Shown here in pieces: positions 51,126 through 61,449 of a DNA stretch of 64,000 nt. The position numbers were made by a program, and so were the translations under genes. Numbering within the stretch: the stretch's first letter is position 1; each line of letters starts with the position of its first letter. The stretch is from Rhizomys pruinosus. Taxonomy: Eukaryota; Chordata; Mammalia; Rodentia; Spalacidae. The notes beneath the pieces are model-generated. The model worked only from the letters and a program-made list of their open reading frames with translations, made no database searches and was not told the DNA's origin. The stretch covers positions 744,234 to 808,233 of the forward strand of contig VZQC01011941.1 of assembly GCA_009823505.1 (NCBI GenBank), given 5' to 3'.

Positions 51126-51383
51126 TGTATGTGTGTGTATTGTGTATTGTGTATGTGCACACTGGAGGTCTTAAGAACACATCAGGTATCCTGTTCGATC
51201 ACTCTTCCCCTTTACTCATTTGAGACAGGACGTCTCATTTTACCTGTAGCTAGGCTGGTGACCAGCAAGCCCCAGTAACCCCCGCCCCCCAACAGATACT
51301 TTTTGTGGGGGTATTAGGGATTTGAACTCAGGTCCTCATGTTTTTACAGAAATGCTTAGCTGCTAAGCCGTCTCCTCAGCCCC
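51126..51383 (-). mobile_element. B4-type composite SINE
   Basis: GT-rich tail, 'TTTGAGACAGGACGTCTCAT', 'GACCAGCAAGCCCCAGTAAC', 'GGATTTGAACTCAGGTCCTC', 'GCCGTCTCCTCAGCCCC', antisense. Confidence 0.75.
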
Positions 51384-51384
51384 T

Positions 51385-52200
51385 CTGAGGAAACTCAGGT
51401 CCCACCTGTCTCTCCCTTCAGGCTCAAGCTTTGGGAGCCTGGGTCTGCTTTCTATCTCTTCTAGGTTGCTTTCTTCTCGAACATGACAGAACAGAGCCCA
51501 CTAGCAAGCAGTCCCTGCGTCTGGCTTCTTTCCCTTGGTGTACTGCTGGTACAATTCTCTGTGCTTCTGTGTGTTTCAGTAGCCTGGTCCTTTTCAGATC
51601 TAGGCCACTCTGCTAATCTGTCCATTTGTCATCCATGTGTCTGTTTAGGGCTGGCACGTGATGAGCCAGCCAGTAGATGGGTATTGAATGGCTGAGTGGG
51701 TGAATGACGAGTGAAGGCAGAGACGCCTTTATAAATGGTCAGAACCAAGCTTTGATGGGGACTAGAAGGGGCAAGGCGATGCTGTTTATCATTCATTAAT
51801 TCTGAGTATTCCCACTCTGTGCCCACTGTTGCATTGGGTTGGAACAGACAGTTCTTGTTCACTCATCCTGAGCTGACTGTTCCTGGGAGGGACAAACAGC
51901 TCTCTAAGCAGTTAGCATGCAGGCAGATAAGTGCGGGCCCCGGGAAGAGCAGAGAAGGGTGTGGGTGGGCCACAGGCAGCAGGTGAGGGACAGCGGGACA
52001 GCCAGCAAGCAGGACAGGCTCTCAGCAAGGAGCGCAGGCTCAGACAGGCCTCCCAGGGAAGCCAAGGCCTGCCGCAGGTGGTGTCTGTTGGCCCCTGGAT
52101 GAGGGAAGCATGTCTCTGAAGAAGGAACAGTTCGAAGGAACGTGTGGGGAGCAGTCAGGTGAGAGGCTGGAGAAGCTGACCTGGGCCAGGTGTGGGGCCC
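51385..52200. other. Unique sequence, no gene seen
   Basis: The right third (51,900-52,200) is purine-rich and may be part of the old repeat that follows. Confidence 0.5.
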
Positions 52201-52204
52201 CTAA

Positions 52205-52300
52205 CTCAATGGAGTGTGGATCTTATTTGAAAGGCAACTGTGATCGTTGGAGGCGTTTGAGCTACAAAGCAATATGATTAAGGTTTTCTCAGTGGACAAG
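52205..52300 (+). mobile_element. Ancient interspersed repeat, family not assigned
   Basis: 'GAGTGTGGATCTTATTTGAA' and 'GAGGCGTTTGAGCTACAAAG' match a phrase pair common in mammalian old repeats. Confidence 0.4.
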
Positions 52301-52439
52301 GCACTGAGTGTGTTAGTCAGTGGGGGAGTCCAAGCATTGATTGGGAGGAAACAGTGACTATTAGACAACCAAGGCCAGTTGGGACTTGCCATGCTAGGAC
52401 CTGTAATTGATTTGTTTCCATGTGCGTGTATGTGTTCAT

Positions 52440-52457
52440 GGGGTCCATCCTTGTAGG

Positions 52458-52510
<53 letters not shown>

Positions 52511-52732
52511 TGTGTGAGAGGACAACACTGGGCATCATACTTAGGAAAGCTGTCTACCTCCTTTGAGATAGGGTCTGTTATTGGCCTGAAGCTCACCAAT
52601 TACACTAGGCTAGCTGGTCAGTGAGCCCCAGGGATCCTCTTGTCCCCTCCTCCTTGGAACTGAGATTAGAACCAAGTGCCTGGTATTGTAACCTAGGGTC
52701 ACTTGCAAGGCGAGTGCTTTCCCAGGACTGAT
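52440..52732 (-). mobile_element. B4-type composite SINE with (GT)n
   Basis: GT tract at 52,458-52,515, then 'TGAGAGGACAACACTGGGCA', 'TTTGAGATAGGGTCTGTTAT', 'GGTCAGTGAGCCCCAGGGAT', 'AAGGCGAGTGCTTTCCCAGG', antisense. All parts of the composite are present. Confidence 0.8.
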
Positions 52733-52734
52733 CT

Positions 52735-54580
52735 TACATGGGGAGGAACAGAGTAAATGAAGACTGGGTGCTAGGTTTGGGACATGGTTATAGAATAGAT
52801 GGCAGCTCCCACTGGGAGGAGAGACAGGTAAGGAGAATTGGGGGGGGTGGAGATAATGAGCAAAGAGGGGGGCAGGTCATATGTTTACAAGACCTCAGGA
52901 GAAAAGCCCATGAGATAGCTGGGCCTTTGTGGCTGGGGAGGAAATCAGGCTAGCTCTGCAGATCTGGAGGACATTGGAACACACGAGGAAAGGGCTCTGA
53001 GCTTGGCTGGGAATGAAGGAAGAAACTGGATGATGGAGGCTGGGGAACAGCAAGATTTCAAGAGGAAGAACAAATAAGACCAAGGACAGTGATGAGTTGT
53101 GTTCTGGCATGGGAGTGCTGCACAGAGAGGAAGGGGTGGGCACCACGAAGCACACTGCCCAGGGGTTAAGGGACATCAGGTGCAGGCTTTGGGCAAGCCG
53201 GAGCCTGCTGGGGTCAAATATAACCCTCTGGGAATGGTGGGAGTGTGGGCGGGGAGCTGCCACCTTGCTTCGTGTTTTGATTGCCAGTGGAGGCGGAAGG
53301 CTCTCCAAGAGCTGGTGAGGGATGTGGGGACTAGCAAGGCTGTGGGTGGGGGCACAATGCTTTGGGTGCTCTGTGCACAGCAGTGGAGAGGGCTTCTGTT
53401 TATATCCCCGTGGATTAACCCCCACAAACCTAGGATATAGACCATCAACCGTGACTTACAATTTCATTCTTGGACTGACTCACTCGGCGGCTACTGCTTC
53501 TGGTTTTGTGCAGGCTTCTGTGGCTTGGACGAGGGTATCAAGACAGTGACTCAGGTGGCTGGCAGCAGGTGTTGGGCTGAACTGCCAACGCTGACATCCT
53601 AGTTCTCCTCTCTGTGCCCTTTAACTGGGTTCCTGGAAGGACTGTTTCAGATGCTAGAAACAGAAGCTGCAGGTATCTTAAGACCCAGGCTTGGAAGCTC
53701 TGCATTGTCTCAGCCAACATAGTCTAAGGTGAAGGCAGCTCCAACGAAGTGGTGTGAGAACACACTCTGTCTTGTCTCTTGCCAACTATTTGAGAGATCT
53801 TCCGGGTAAAACAAGACAGAGTGAGCTGACAGGAGACTAAGAGTTGGGTCCATCAAGACAACAGTAGGGTGCAAGGCACAGGGTGAAGGGCACAGGCTAC
53901 AGACCACAGGGACCATGGGTGAGGCTTGACTTTAGGGAGAGAAGGTATGGAACAGGATCGCAGAAGGGATGCATCTGCTCATATTTATGAAGAAGATCTG
54001 AGCAGGTCAAGCAACCACGAGGTTTCCAATGGTGTTTAGCATTTTGAACTTGCCCCTGCCTTCGTGGGGCAGGTAGTGGAAAGTGGGTGGGGGGGCGTAA
54101 GAGCTAAGAATGGTGCATTTTACCAAGGATAATATATAGTCTCCTGATGGCCCTGTGAGGCCTGTCTGTTGTGATGCTTAATTTATAGGTGAAGCAATGG
54201 AAGGTTAGTGCCCCCCCTCATGTAAATGTCTGTGCTAACTGTCTACACGGAAGTGATGTTGGTTCTCTTCTGCCTGAGGACCAAGAAGATGTCCTCATGA
54301 GACTTCATAGAAGATGAAAAGTTTACCATACCTAGGGAGAGGGGTCAGGATATGGGGAGCCTCATATAGCCTGAGGGTCCTTGTCTAGGACAGAGATTTC
54401 CTCAGAACTAGGGGACAGGGACCAAGGAAAGATGAGTGGCTGCAAGGGCCATGACTGGTGGCCACCATTGCCACCATTCCCATCACCCTCACCGTGTACT
54501 TGTGATAGGACTAAAAAAAAAAGATATGTCATGTGACTGCTTTTTAACTAGCTGCTTTCAAGACTTAGGACCAGGATTAT
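52735..54580. other. Unique sequence, no gene seen
   Basis: About 1.8 kb with no SINE. Purine-rich phrases at 52,980-53,070 and 53,920-54,060 look like old repeat debris. The open frame at 52,895-53,425 (minus, 176 codons) matches nothing I recognise. Confidence 0.5.
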
Positions 54581-54584
54581 AAAA

Positions 54585-54790
54585 GGCATGCATTTATAAA
54601 TTATTAGCCCAGAGCTCATAAGCACATATACTTTGGTAGCACTTTAAATTAATTTATTGTCGTTCATTGCAGCTGTCTGTGATGTGAACCTTCAGCTGTA
54701 AATTTGTACCATCGTCTGACACACCGTTAACTAAGGTGCTGCCCAAGCCAGAGCTTATAATAAAATATTCCAATACAACTTCTGCAGGGA
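54585..54790. promoter_or_regulatory. Candidate conserved non-coding element
   Basis: AT-rich but not repetitive: 'GGCATGCATTTATAAATTAT', 'CTTTAAATTAATTTATTGTC', 'GACACACCGTTAACTAAGGT' (a GTTAAC core) and 'GAGCTTATAATAAAATATTC'. It lies in a repeat-free interval. Conservation is inferred. Confidence 0.35.
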
Positions 54791-54929
54791 CGGATGTCTC
54801 CCTCCTTCTTCCTTCTGCTCTCACCTCCCCTCTCCTCTCTTCTTTCTCCTCTCCTTTCTCTTCTTCTAATAACAATCAAAATGAATAGAAAACAGGTGCT
54901 TGCCAGTTGTGCCAGCAAAAGAATAATTG

Positions 54930-55620
54930 ACGGCTGAGGAGAGGCCCCAGTGGGTAATGGGTTGAGCTCAGATGCCCAGCACCTATGCAGAAACCAGGCA
55001 TGATGCTATGTATCTGTGATCCTGGTGCTGGGAGGAGGAGAAGGGATCCAGGCATGATGCTATGTATCTGTAATCCTGGTGCTGGGAGGAGGAGAAGGGA
55101 TCCAGGCACGATGATGTGTATCTGTGATCCTGGTGCTGGGAGGAACAGATGGGATCCAGGCACGATGCTATGTATCTGTGATCCTGGTGGTGGGAGGAGC
55201 AGACGGGATCCAGGCACGATGATGTGTATCTGTGATCCTGGTGCTGGGAGGAGCAGACGGGATCCAGGCACGATGATGTGTATCTGTGATCCTGGTGCTG
55301 GGAGGAGCAGACGGGATCCAGGCACGATGATGTGTATCTGTGATCCTGGTGCTGGGAGGAGCAGATGGGATCCAGGCGCGATGCTGTGTATCTGTGATCC
55401 TGGTGGTGGGAGGAGCAGACGGGATCCAGGCACGATGCTATGTATCTGTGATCCTGGTGCTGGGAGGAGCAGACGGGATCCAGGGCTCATTGATCATTTA
55501 GTCTAGTCAACTGGTGAGCTCCAGGGTCAGCAAGACACTCTCCTATTTGAACAAATAAGATGTAGAACACAGAGGAAGATGGCTACTGTTGATCTCCGGC
55601 TTCCACACACACAGAGAGAT
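54930..55620 (+). mobile_element. B4-type SINE with internal minisatellite
   Basis: The head (CCCCAGTGGGTAATGGGTTG, CTCAGATGCCCAGCACCTAT), B1-like start (AAACCAGGCATGATGCTATG), B1-like end (CTGGTGAGCTCCAGGGTCAG, CAAGACACTCTCC) and terminal part (GTTGATCTCCGGCTTCCACA) follow the composite SINE in order. Between start and end, one 54-bp segment is repeated. Confidence 0.65.
54990..55485. repeat. 54-bp minisatellite, about nine copies
   Basis: The unit begins GGATCCAGGCACGATGCTAT and contains GTATCTGTGATCCTGGTGCT. Period 54 is a multiple of three, so both strands carry long repeat-encoded open frames (173 and 204 codons, 18-residue repeats). These are not taken as genes. Copies 5-7 are nearly identical, a sign of recent homogenisation. 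Confidence 0.95.
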
Positions 55621-56575
55621 GTGTGTGCCTGCATGCACATGTGTATACACTCACACAGAGGTGCATGTGCCTGCACACACATACCATATACACATGGCAC
55701 ACACACACACATACTCACACAGACACACATGTACACATATATACACACACAGGTGTGCATGTCTACAAACACATACACTGCACACACAGGTATATTTGCT
55801 TGCACATATATCATACACACATGTACACACAGGTATGTGTGCCTGCACATACATATGCCACACCCATGTGTGTTCCTGTACACACATACACCACATACAC
55901 ACACAGGTGCATTGTGCCTGCACACACATACACCACATACACACACAGATGCATGTGCCTGCATATACATACACCACATACGCACAGGTGCATGTACCTG
56001 TACACACATACACCACATACACGTTCAGGTGCATGTGCCTGCACACACATACACCACATACATGTACAGGTGCATGTACCTGCACACACGCACACACTAC
56101 ATACATACACACTTTCTATACAGATACAAGTACATGTGCCTGCATATGCATACACCACACACATGTACAGGTGCATGTGCCTGCACACACATACACCACA
56201 TACATGTACAGGTGCATGTACCTGCACACACACACACACTACATACATACACACTTTCTATACAGATACAAGTACATGTGCCTGCACATGCATACACCAC
56301 ACACATGTACAGGTGCATGTGCCTGCACACACACACACACCACACACATGTACAGGTTCATGTGCCTGCACACACATATACCACATACATGTACAGGTGC
56401 ATTGTGCCTGCACACACATAAACCACATACATGTACAGGTGCATGTACCTGCACACATATACAATATATACATATACACATTATATACACATACAAGTAC
56501 ATGTAGCTCACATGCATACACCACATACATGCACAGGTGCACGTGCTTGTACACACATATACCATACAGAGACAT
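55600..56575. repeat. CA-rich satellite of about 1 kb, unit about 40 bp with higher-order repeat
   Basis: Units like CATACACCACATACATGTAC + AGGTGCATGTGCCTGCACAC repeat about 20 times. A longer phrase (CTACATACATACACACTTTC) recurs at about 56,096 and 56,235, giving a 139-bp higher-order unit. It continues directly from the CA-rich end of the B4-type SINE. Open frames in all registers are repeat artefacts. Confidence 0.93.
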
Positions 56576-56956
56576 ATAGAATAACTTAGAGCAAGACCCT
56601 CTGTGCCCTGTGACCCTCCACAGAACCTGGGGAACCCTGTCCCACAGCACAGAGGGGACACTGCAGCTTAGAGATGGCAGGCTTCATCTAAGGACACACA
56701 GCCAGCTGAAACCAGGATAGTCAACGTCCCTAGTGTCTGGCTGGAAGTGGACTGAAGCTGTGTTCCTGAGAACTGTGGCCTGGCCCAAGAGGCCCCTAGA
56801 GCTAGAGGGAGGCTGAGGGCAGGGATGGAGTCTCCTCCGGAGGTCTTTCTGCAGGGGTAATCACAAGGAGTTTGGATTCCCAAGCCAAGGGAAGAAAAGA
56901 TGGGTGAGGAGCTCATTCCACAATTACTGTCCGCCAGCATTAGGAAGGGGTGGGGA

Positions 56957-57400
56957 GGGACTGTGTTAGTTACTTTTGTGTTACTGTGAGAAAACACTGT
57001 GCCCAAGGCAATTTATAGGAGGAAAGGTTTATTGGGGTTATAGTTCTAGAGGGATAAGAGGGGTCATGGAGAGGAGGCAGGCGTGGAGGCTGGAGCAGAA
57101 AGCTTAGAGCTCACATTTTCTTTGTCTTTTTTGAGACAGGGTTTCCCTGTGTCCTAGCTGGCCTGAAACTCACTATGTAGACCAGGCTGGCCTTGAACTC
57201 ACAGAGATCCACCTGCCTTAAAAGTGTGCACCACTACACCCGACCGGAGCTCACATTTTCAATAGCAAACAAGAAGCAGAGAGAGACAAACACGAAATGG
57301 GGAAGACCACGCACTGCCTCCTCCAGCAAGGCCACACCTCTTAAGCCTCCCTGAACTGGTGACAAAGTGTTCAAGTACTACGGGGGACATTTCTAACTCA
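56957..57400 (+). mobile_element. Rodent interspersed repeat, family not named, interrupted by B1
   Basis: 'GTGTTAGTTACTTTTGTGTT', 'CCCAAGGCAATTTATAGGAG', 'CTCCTCCAGCAAGGCCACAC' and 'GGGGGACATTTCTAACTCAA' is a phrase series common in rodent genomes. Confidence 0.6.
57121..57246 (-). mobile_element. B1 SINE with perfect 14-bp TSD and internal deletion
   Basis: 'TTTTTTGAGACAGGGTTTCC' to 'GTGCACCACTACACCCGACC'. Flanks GAGCTCACATTTTC at 57,107-57,120 and 57,247-57,260. The stretch between CCACCTGCC and TTAAAAGTG lacks the usual 20 or so bases. Confidence 0.96.
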
Positions 57401-57534
57401 ATCCACAGGGAACAAAGGGACAGAGGTGATGCACTGGAAAGCAGACCCAGAAGGGAAATCTTGGGGTCCTAGGAGGAGGGATTTGATAGCACTGGAGAAG
57501 CCTAGGCTGAAAGGCTTTGGGAGACAAGGGATGG

Positions 57535-57850
57535 TGTATAAGTTCCTCACTAGCTGCTGTAACAAGTGACCACCAAAGTAAGACTCGGAGCAACATGATT
57601 TCACTCTTTCACTCTCTCTTGGTTATAAGGTCACAGCTCCAGAATTGTTCCCAGGCGAGCGTCTAATTATTTGCCTTTTCAGCTTCCCAGGCCACTTGCA
57701 TTCTTTTTATCTTTAAATCCAGCGACTGCCAAGCTGAGTCCCTCCTACGACATTACCTTTGGAGTCTCTCTGGCCTGCTCAAGGTCAGCTGATTAGAAGC
57801 CTTGAATTCTCCTTTCCAGGTGTCTATCCTTGGGCAGCCTTTATTTTGTC
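57535..57850 (+). mobile_element. Ancient eutherian interspersed repeat
   Basis: 'AGTTCCTCACTAGCTGCTGT', 'AACAAGTGACCACCAAAGTA', 'CTCAAGGTCAGCTGATTAGA' follow a widely dispersed mammalian element. Family not assigned. Confidence 0.5.
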
Positions 57851-57867
57851 TACTGTAAATGAGGGCA

Positions 57868-57930
57868 TCATATGCCTGCCCTCAAATGAGGACATAGGCC
57901 CGCCCTCAAGAGGACATATGCCCGCCCTCT
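57868..57930. repeat. Short tandem repeat, 20-24 bp unit, three copies
   Basis: CATATGCCTGCCCTCAAATG, CATAGGCCCGCCCTCAAGAG and CATATGCCCGCCCTCTGAGG in a row. Confidence 0.8.
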
Positions 57931-57939
57931 GAGGCCTGT

Positions 57940-58545
57940 TCACTCAGAGAATTTGTCTAAATCTAGAACCAGAGGACATTTTGTGGCCACCCTCAACCAA
58001 GGGATGAATGAGGGAGAAGAAACAGAAAGAAGAGGAAGAGGAAAATGAAGCCTTGGGAACAGAAAAGATGCAGAGGAAAGGGAGGCAGATGCAGAAGAAG
58101 CAGGAGAGAGGGAGGGTGGAAGCTGACTCACGTCCCAGGCATCTGGCCTGCTTTGCGGAGGAGACCTGCATTCACATCGCCGTCTTGCTGTAGGCCAGCT
58201 GAGTCCTTTGGCCAGTTCAAAGCTCATGTGTTCTCACTTCAAGTTCTCCACTGGAAAATGAACTGCACTCGTTCTGGGGCCCTGGCTCTGATAGTTCTCC
58301 ATTTCCTGTCGGGAGTGGGCCATGCTGAGGGGTTGCATGGGATGCCATGTTGGGGTTAGGCCAGGATGGTGGGAAGGTTCCAGAGTGCTGCCTGGCAGAT
58401 GCAGGTAAAAGCAGCCTCCTGTCCCAGAGGCCCACTAGCTAGTGTAGCTGTGTAAGGAGTAGAACATGACTGTGGAATCTACATCTCCATGGAGATACCA
58501 GAGGGTAAGTTCTGAGAGCCATGGATGTATGCATGCTTCTGTCCT
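57940..58545. other. Unique sequence, no gene seen
   Basis: Purine-rich at 58,010-58,115. No exon recognised. Confidence 0.5.
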
Positions 58546-58547
58546 GA

Positions 58548-58563
58548 CCTGCAGAGGGCAGTG
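58548..58563 (+). promoter_or_regulatory. CTCF-like motif
   Basis: CCTGCAGAGGGCAGTG fits the CTCF core (CC-N-GCAG-AGGGCAG) with one mismatch and is outside any SINE. Confidence 0.45.
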
Positions 58564-58634
58564 ACTGTGCCATCCTGAACTGAAGGTGCTCTGCCCCCAC
58601 CCCCCCACCCCGTCCCTATCCTCCACCTGTCTCC

Positions 58635-58950
58635 AGCTGTGAAGGTAAACCTTGTTCCAGCCATGGAGGTAAGCCTTGGTCCAGCTGTGGAACTGGCCCT
58701 ACTCCAGCTGTGGAGATGAGCCCTGTTCCAGCTGTGGAGGTGGCCCTGTTCCAGCTGTGAAGGTGGCCCTGCTCCAGCTGAGGAGGTGGCCCTACTCCAG
58801 CTGTGGAGGTGGCGCTGCTCCAGCTGTGGAGGTGGCCCTGCTCCAGCTGTGGCGATGAGTCCTACTCTAGCTCTGGAGGTGGACCCTGTTCCAACTGTGG
58901 CAATGAACCCTGCTCCATCTATGAAGGTGAGCCCTGCTTCAGCTCCTGCC
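58635..58950. repeat. 24-bp minisatellite, about 13 copies
   Basis: Unit GTGGCCCTGCTCCAGCTGTG + GAGG with base variants. Period 24 is a multiple of three and opens frames on both strands. Each unit carries CAGCTG, so the array is also a cluster of E-boxes. Confidence 0.92.
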
Positions 58951-59124
58951 TTCCTGGGGCTAACTGTGGCATCTGCCTTGTACACGTTACCCCGGAGGGT
59001 ATGTGGACCCCTGGCATCTGAAGGAGAACGGTGAAGGATTGGGACAGGGGCATCCATGACCTGTGGTCTCAGAGCTCAGCCCCAGAGCCCAGGGCCCCCC
59101 TCAGTGCTGGTACTCCCGTCTCCT

Positions 59125-59220
59125 CTTATCTGCAGCCAGACCTTGAAAAGGCAAGAACCAGTCCTATTAATCAATTATCTGCTGCCTGAGCTAAGAGCAG
59201 GACTGCCTGGCCAGATAAAG
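59125..59220. promoter_or_regulatory. Candidate GATA-rich enhancer
   Basis: Three GATA cores in 96 bp: CTTATCTG (59,125-59,132), TTATCTG (59,175-59,181) and AGATAAAG (59,213-59,220), with ATTAATCAATTA (59,166-59,177, HNF1/homeodomain-like) between. The block is free of repeats. Confidence 0.4.
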
Positions 59221-59224
59221 CCCT

Positions 59225-60380
59225 GGGGGAGGGGAACAGCAGCCAGGCTCTGTTGGGAAGCTGCCCCCTCCTCTGGAGTGGGGACCCTGTTATGGCTGTG
59301 CATTGTCAAGTGCACATGGATCACCTCTCCTTGAACAGCCCCTCCTACCTACACCTTCTGCGCACATCTGGATTCCACTAGCAGCACATCCCTGCACAGG
59401 ATTTGTAGAGACAGCCCCGCCCACTCAGCAGTGTGCCGTACTTCCACATCATGCCATCCTCTGCACATGTCAGCACCTTGCTGGCCTGGGCTGAAGGCAG
59501 GCATCTTCCTCAATTCTTTGCCAGGTCATCGTGCAGAGGATGGGCTCGTGGGGTCTGAAGGGCGGGCAGATGGACCACTGTCTAGACCTGGTTGGCTTGG
59601 TCTGAGTATTTTGGCCATGAAGTCAAGTGACCTAGATTCTAGTCACAGTCCTAAATTCATTTGCTTATATGTGGACCCTGGACGAATTCCTTTCCAGATC
59701 TGCACCCCAGTTTCCTCATCCCCGAGACAACAAGGCTGCCCAATCTGATCTGTCTTTGGGGCCTAGTCCATGGCTTCCAGGACCATGCTTGTGGATGGAA
59801 GGGTCACGGTATGGTGCTCTATTTGCTGCCATCATTGCTGTTGACTGGCTGGAGAGAGAGGAACCTGGCAGCCCAGCCCAGCCCAGCCTAGCCCAGGGCC
59901 CTTGGGAGGAAGTCCTGTTCTCATCCTGCTGATGCTGGCCATTTGACATCCTCCTACTCCTCTCCAAAGTCACTTGAGCCCTGCTGGAGTCTAACACCTC
60001 CCCCAGGTTGGGTGACAACTAGCTTCCCAAGAGTTACTGCAGTGCCCTCCAGCCATGCCCAGTCTGGCCATGGGCACCTCTTCTGTTTACACCCAAGTTC
60101 TTCCTCCAGGGCTCTGAGGACCTGGGGTGCAAGGTGGAGTTCCGCTGCATCTTTGCCTCTGCATGGTTTCTCATAAGAGGTAGGAGTGTGGACAGAACAA
60201 TGGAGAACAACCCAGGCAGGGCCCAGGAGAATCCAAGGCAGCTCATCACAAGCAGTTGAGCAGGAGCTATGTAACTAAGGTTCGAGGCAGGGCGTGTATG
60301 TGGTGGTGGAGGGCGACCGGGGGAGTATGCACGTTGAAGTGTGGGAGTCAGCAGTGTTAGGGGCCAGGAGGAGGCAGAAG
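59225..60380. other. Unique sequence, no gene seen
   Basis: A short (CCCAG)n run lies at 59,873-59,896. No exon or repeat family recognised. Confidence 0.5.
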
Positions 60381-60385
60381 AGCTG

Positions 60386-60397
60386 AGTGTGTGTGTG

Positions 60398-60452
<55 letters not shown>

Positions 60453-60521
60453 GTGGTATAGAGGTCTTTGCAACTAGGGATACAGCTGGGTATCTTGTGA
60501 GTGTGTGCANGTGTGTGTGTG

Positions 60522-60576
<55 letters not shown>

Positions 60577-60633
60577 GTGGTATAGAGGTCTTTGCAACTA
60601 GGGATACAGCTGGGTATCTTGTGAGTGTGTGCA
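60386..60633. repeat. 124-bp tandem duplication with GT repeat, around an N
   Basis: A GT-rich segment plus GGTATAGAGGTCTTTGCAAC ... GAGTGTGTGCA occurs twice with period 124, the two copies meeting at N (60,510). The GT interruptions (GTTTGTG) are in the same places in both copies. Confidence 0.9.
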
Positions 60634-60639
60634 TTGTAT

Positions 60640-61445
60640 TTGTGTCAGAGTGACAATGTAATGTGCGCAAAGGGGTGAGTGTGTCTGTTGCAGTGTGGTG
60701 GGGTGGAAGAAGAATGTGGAGGCTGTGTGTATAGTGTGTCCATTTCGCATGTGTGTGGAAGGCATGAGTATGACTGTACTACATGTAGCAGGCCTATCTG
60801 TCTGCAGGATTAGGGGGCATGGTATGTGTATTGTGTGATGTGTGCATATTGTGGGAGGGTTCTCCATAAGTTGGGGTATGTGGTGTGTGTATATCACATG
60901 GGGTGTGTGGAGTGGGCACATTGTAAGTGAAAATATATGCAGTATGTGTGTATAATAGGCAGATCATCTACAGGTCAGAGTGTGTGGTGTGTCTGTATTG
61001 TGCAGGGTGTGTGTGTGGGAACATCATGTGGGGTGTGTACATGGACAGGCTGTCTACAAGTGGGGGTATTGATGTATGTATGTATTGTGTGTGTGTGTGT
61101 GTGTATGTGTGTGTGTGTGTGTTGTGTGAGGTGTGCATGCTGTGGGCAGGACAGGTTGTCTATGAGTGGGCGATGTCGGTGTGTATTGTATGTTGTGTAT
61201 GGATGAGACTGTGTGTGGTGTGGATACCCGGTAAGCTTGTTCTAGGCACATTGCCGTTTGTGTGTATATATGTGCTCATGTATCTATGCTGTGTATTGTG
61301 TGGGGTGCGTATGTTGCGGGCAGGCTGTCTGTGGGTGGGAGGAGTGTGGGGTGTGTATATCTTATGAGGTGTGTGTCTGTAGTGGGCAGGCTGTCTCTGT
61401 GGTGTGGGCTTCTTTGTGGGTATGAGTGTGAGCTCAGTGTGCCTT
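60640..61445. repeat. GT-rich irregular minisatellite
   Basis: About 800 bp of GT-rich sequence in which GGCAGGCTGTCT + GTGGGTGGG or near variants recur at 60-130 bp intervals (near 60,957, 61,043, 61,146, 61,318, 61,386) with GTGTGG/GTGTAT filler. Unit length varies. Confidence 0.75.
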
Positions 61446-61449
61446 GAGC

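Noticed and set aside
54876..55506. Open frames on both strands with perfect 18-residue repeats
   Set aside because: They follow from a 54-bp period (a multiple of three) in a SINE-derived minisatellite; no promoter, splice or conserved protein supports a gene.
54990..56575. Regular direct repeats resembling a CRISPR array
   Set aside because: Repeats are contiguous with no unique spacers, and the genome is mammalian.
55579..56661. Overlapping Thr/His/Cys-rich and Val/Cys/Met-rich open frames up to 318 codons
   Set aside because: Stop-free translation of CA/GT-rich satellite in several frames at once. Cysteine-histidine patterns are not real zinc fingers.
57535..57850. AT-rich block first read as a conserved enhancer (CTAATTATTTGCC, CAGCTGATTAG)
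   Set aside because: Its phrase order matches an ancient dispersed mammalian repeat, which explains the old-sequence look.
58479..59057. 192-codon minus-strand frame with 8-residue repeats
   Set aside because: Product of the 24-bp minisatellite.
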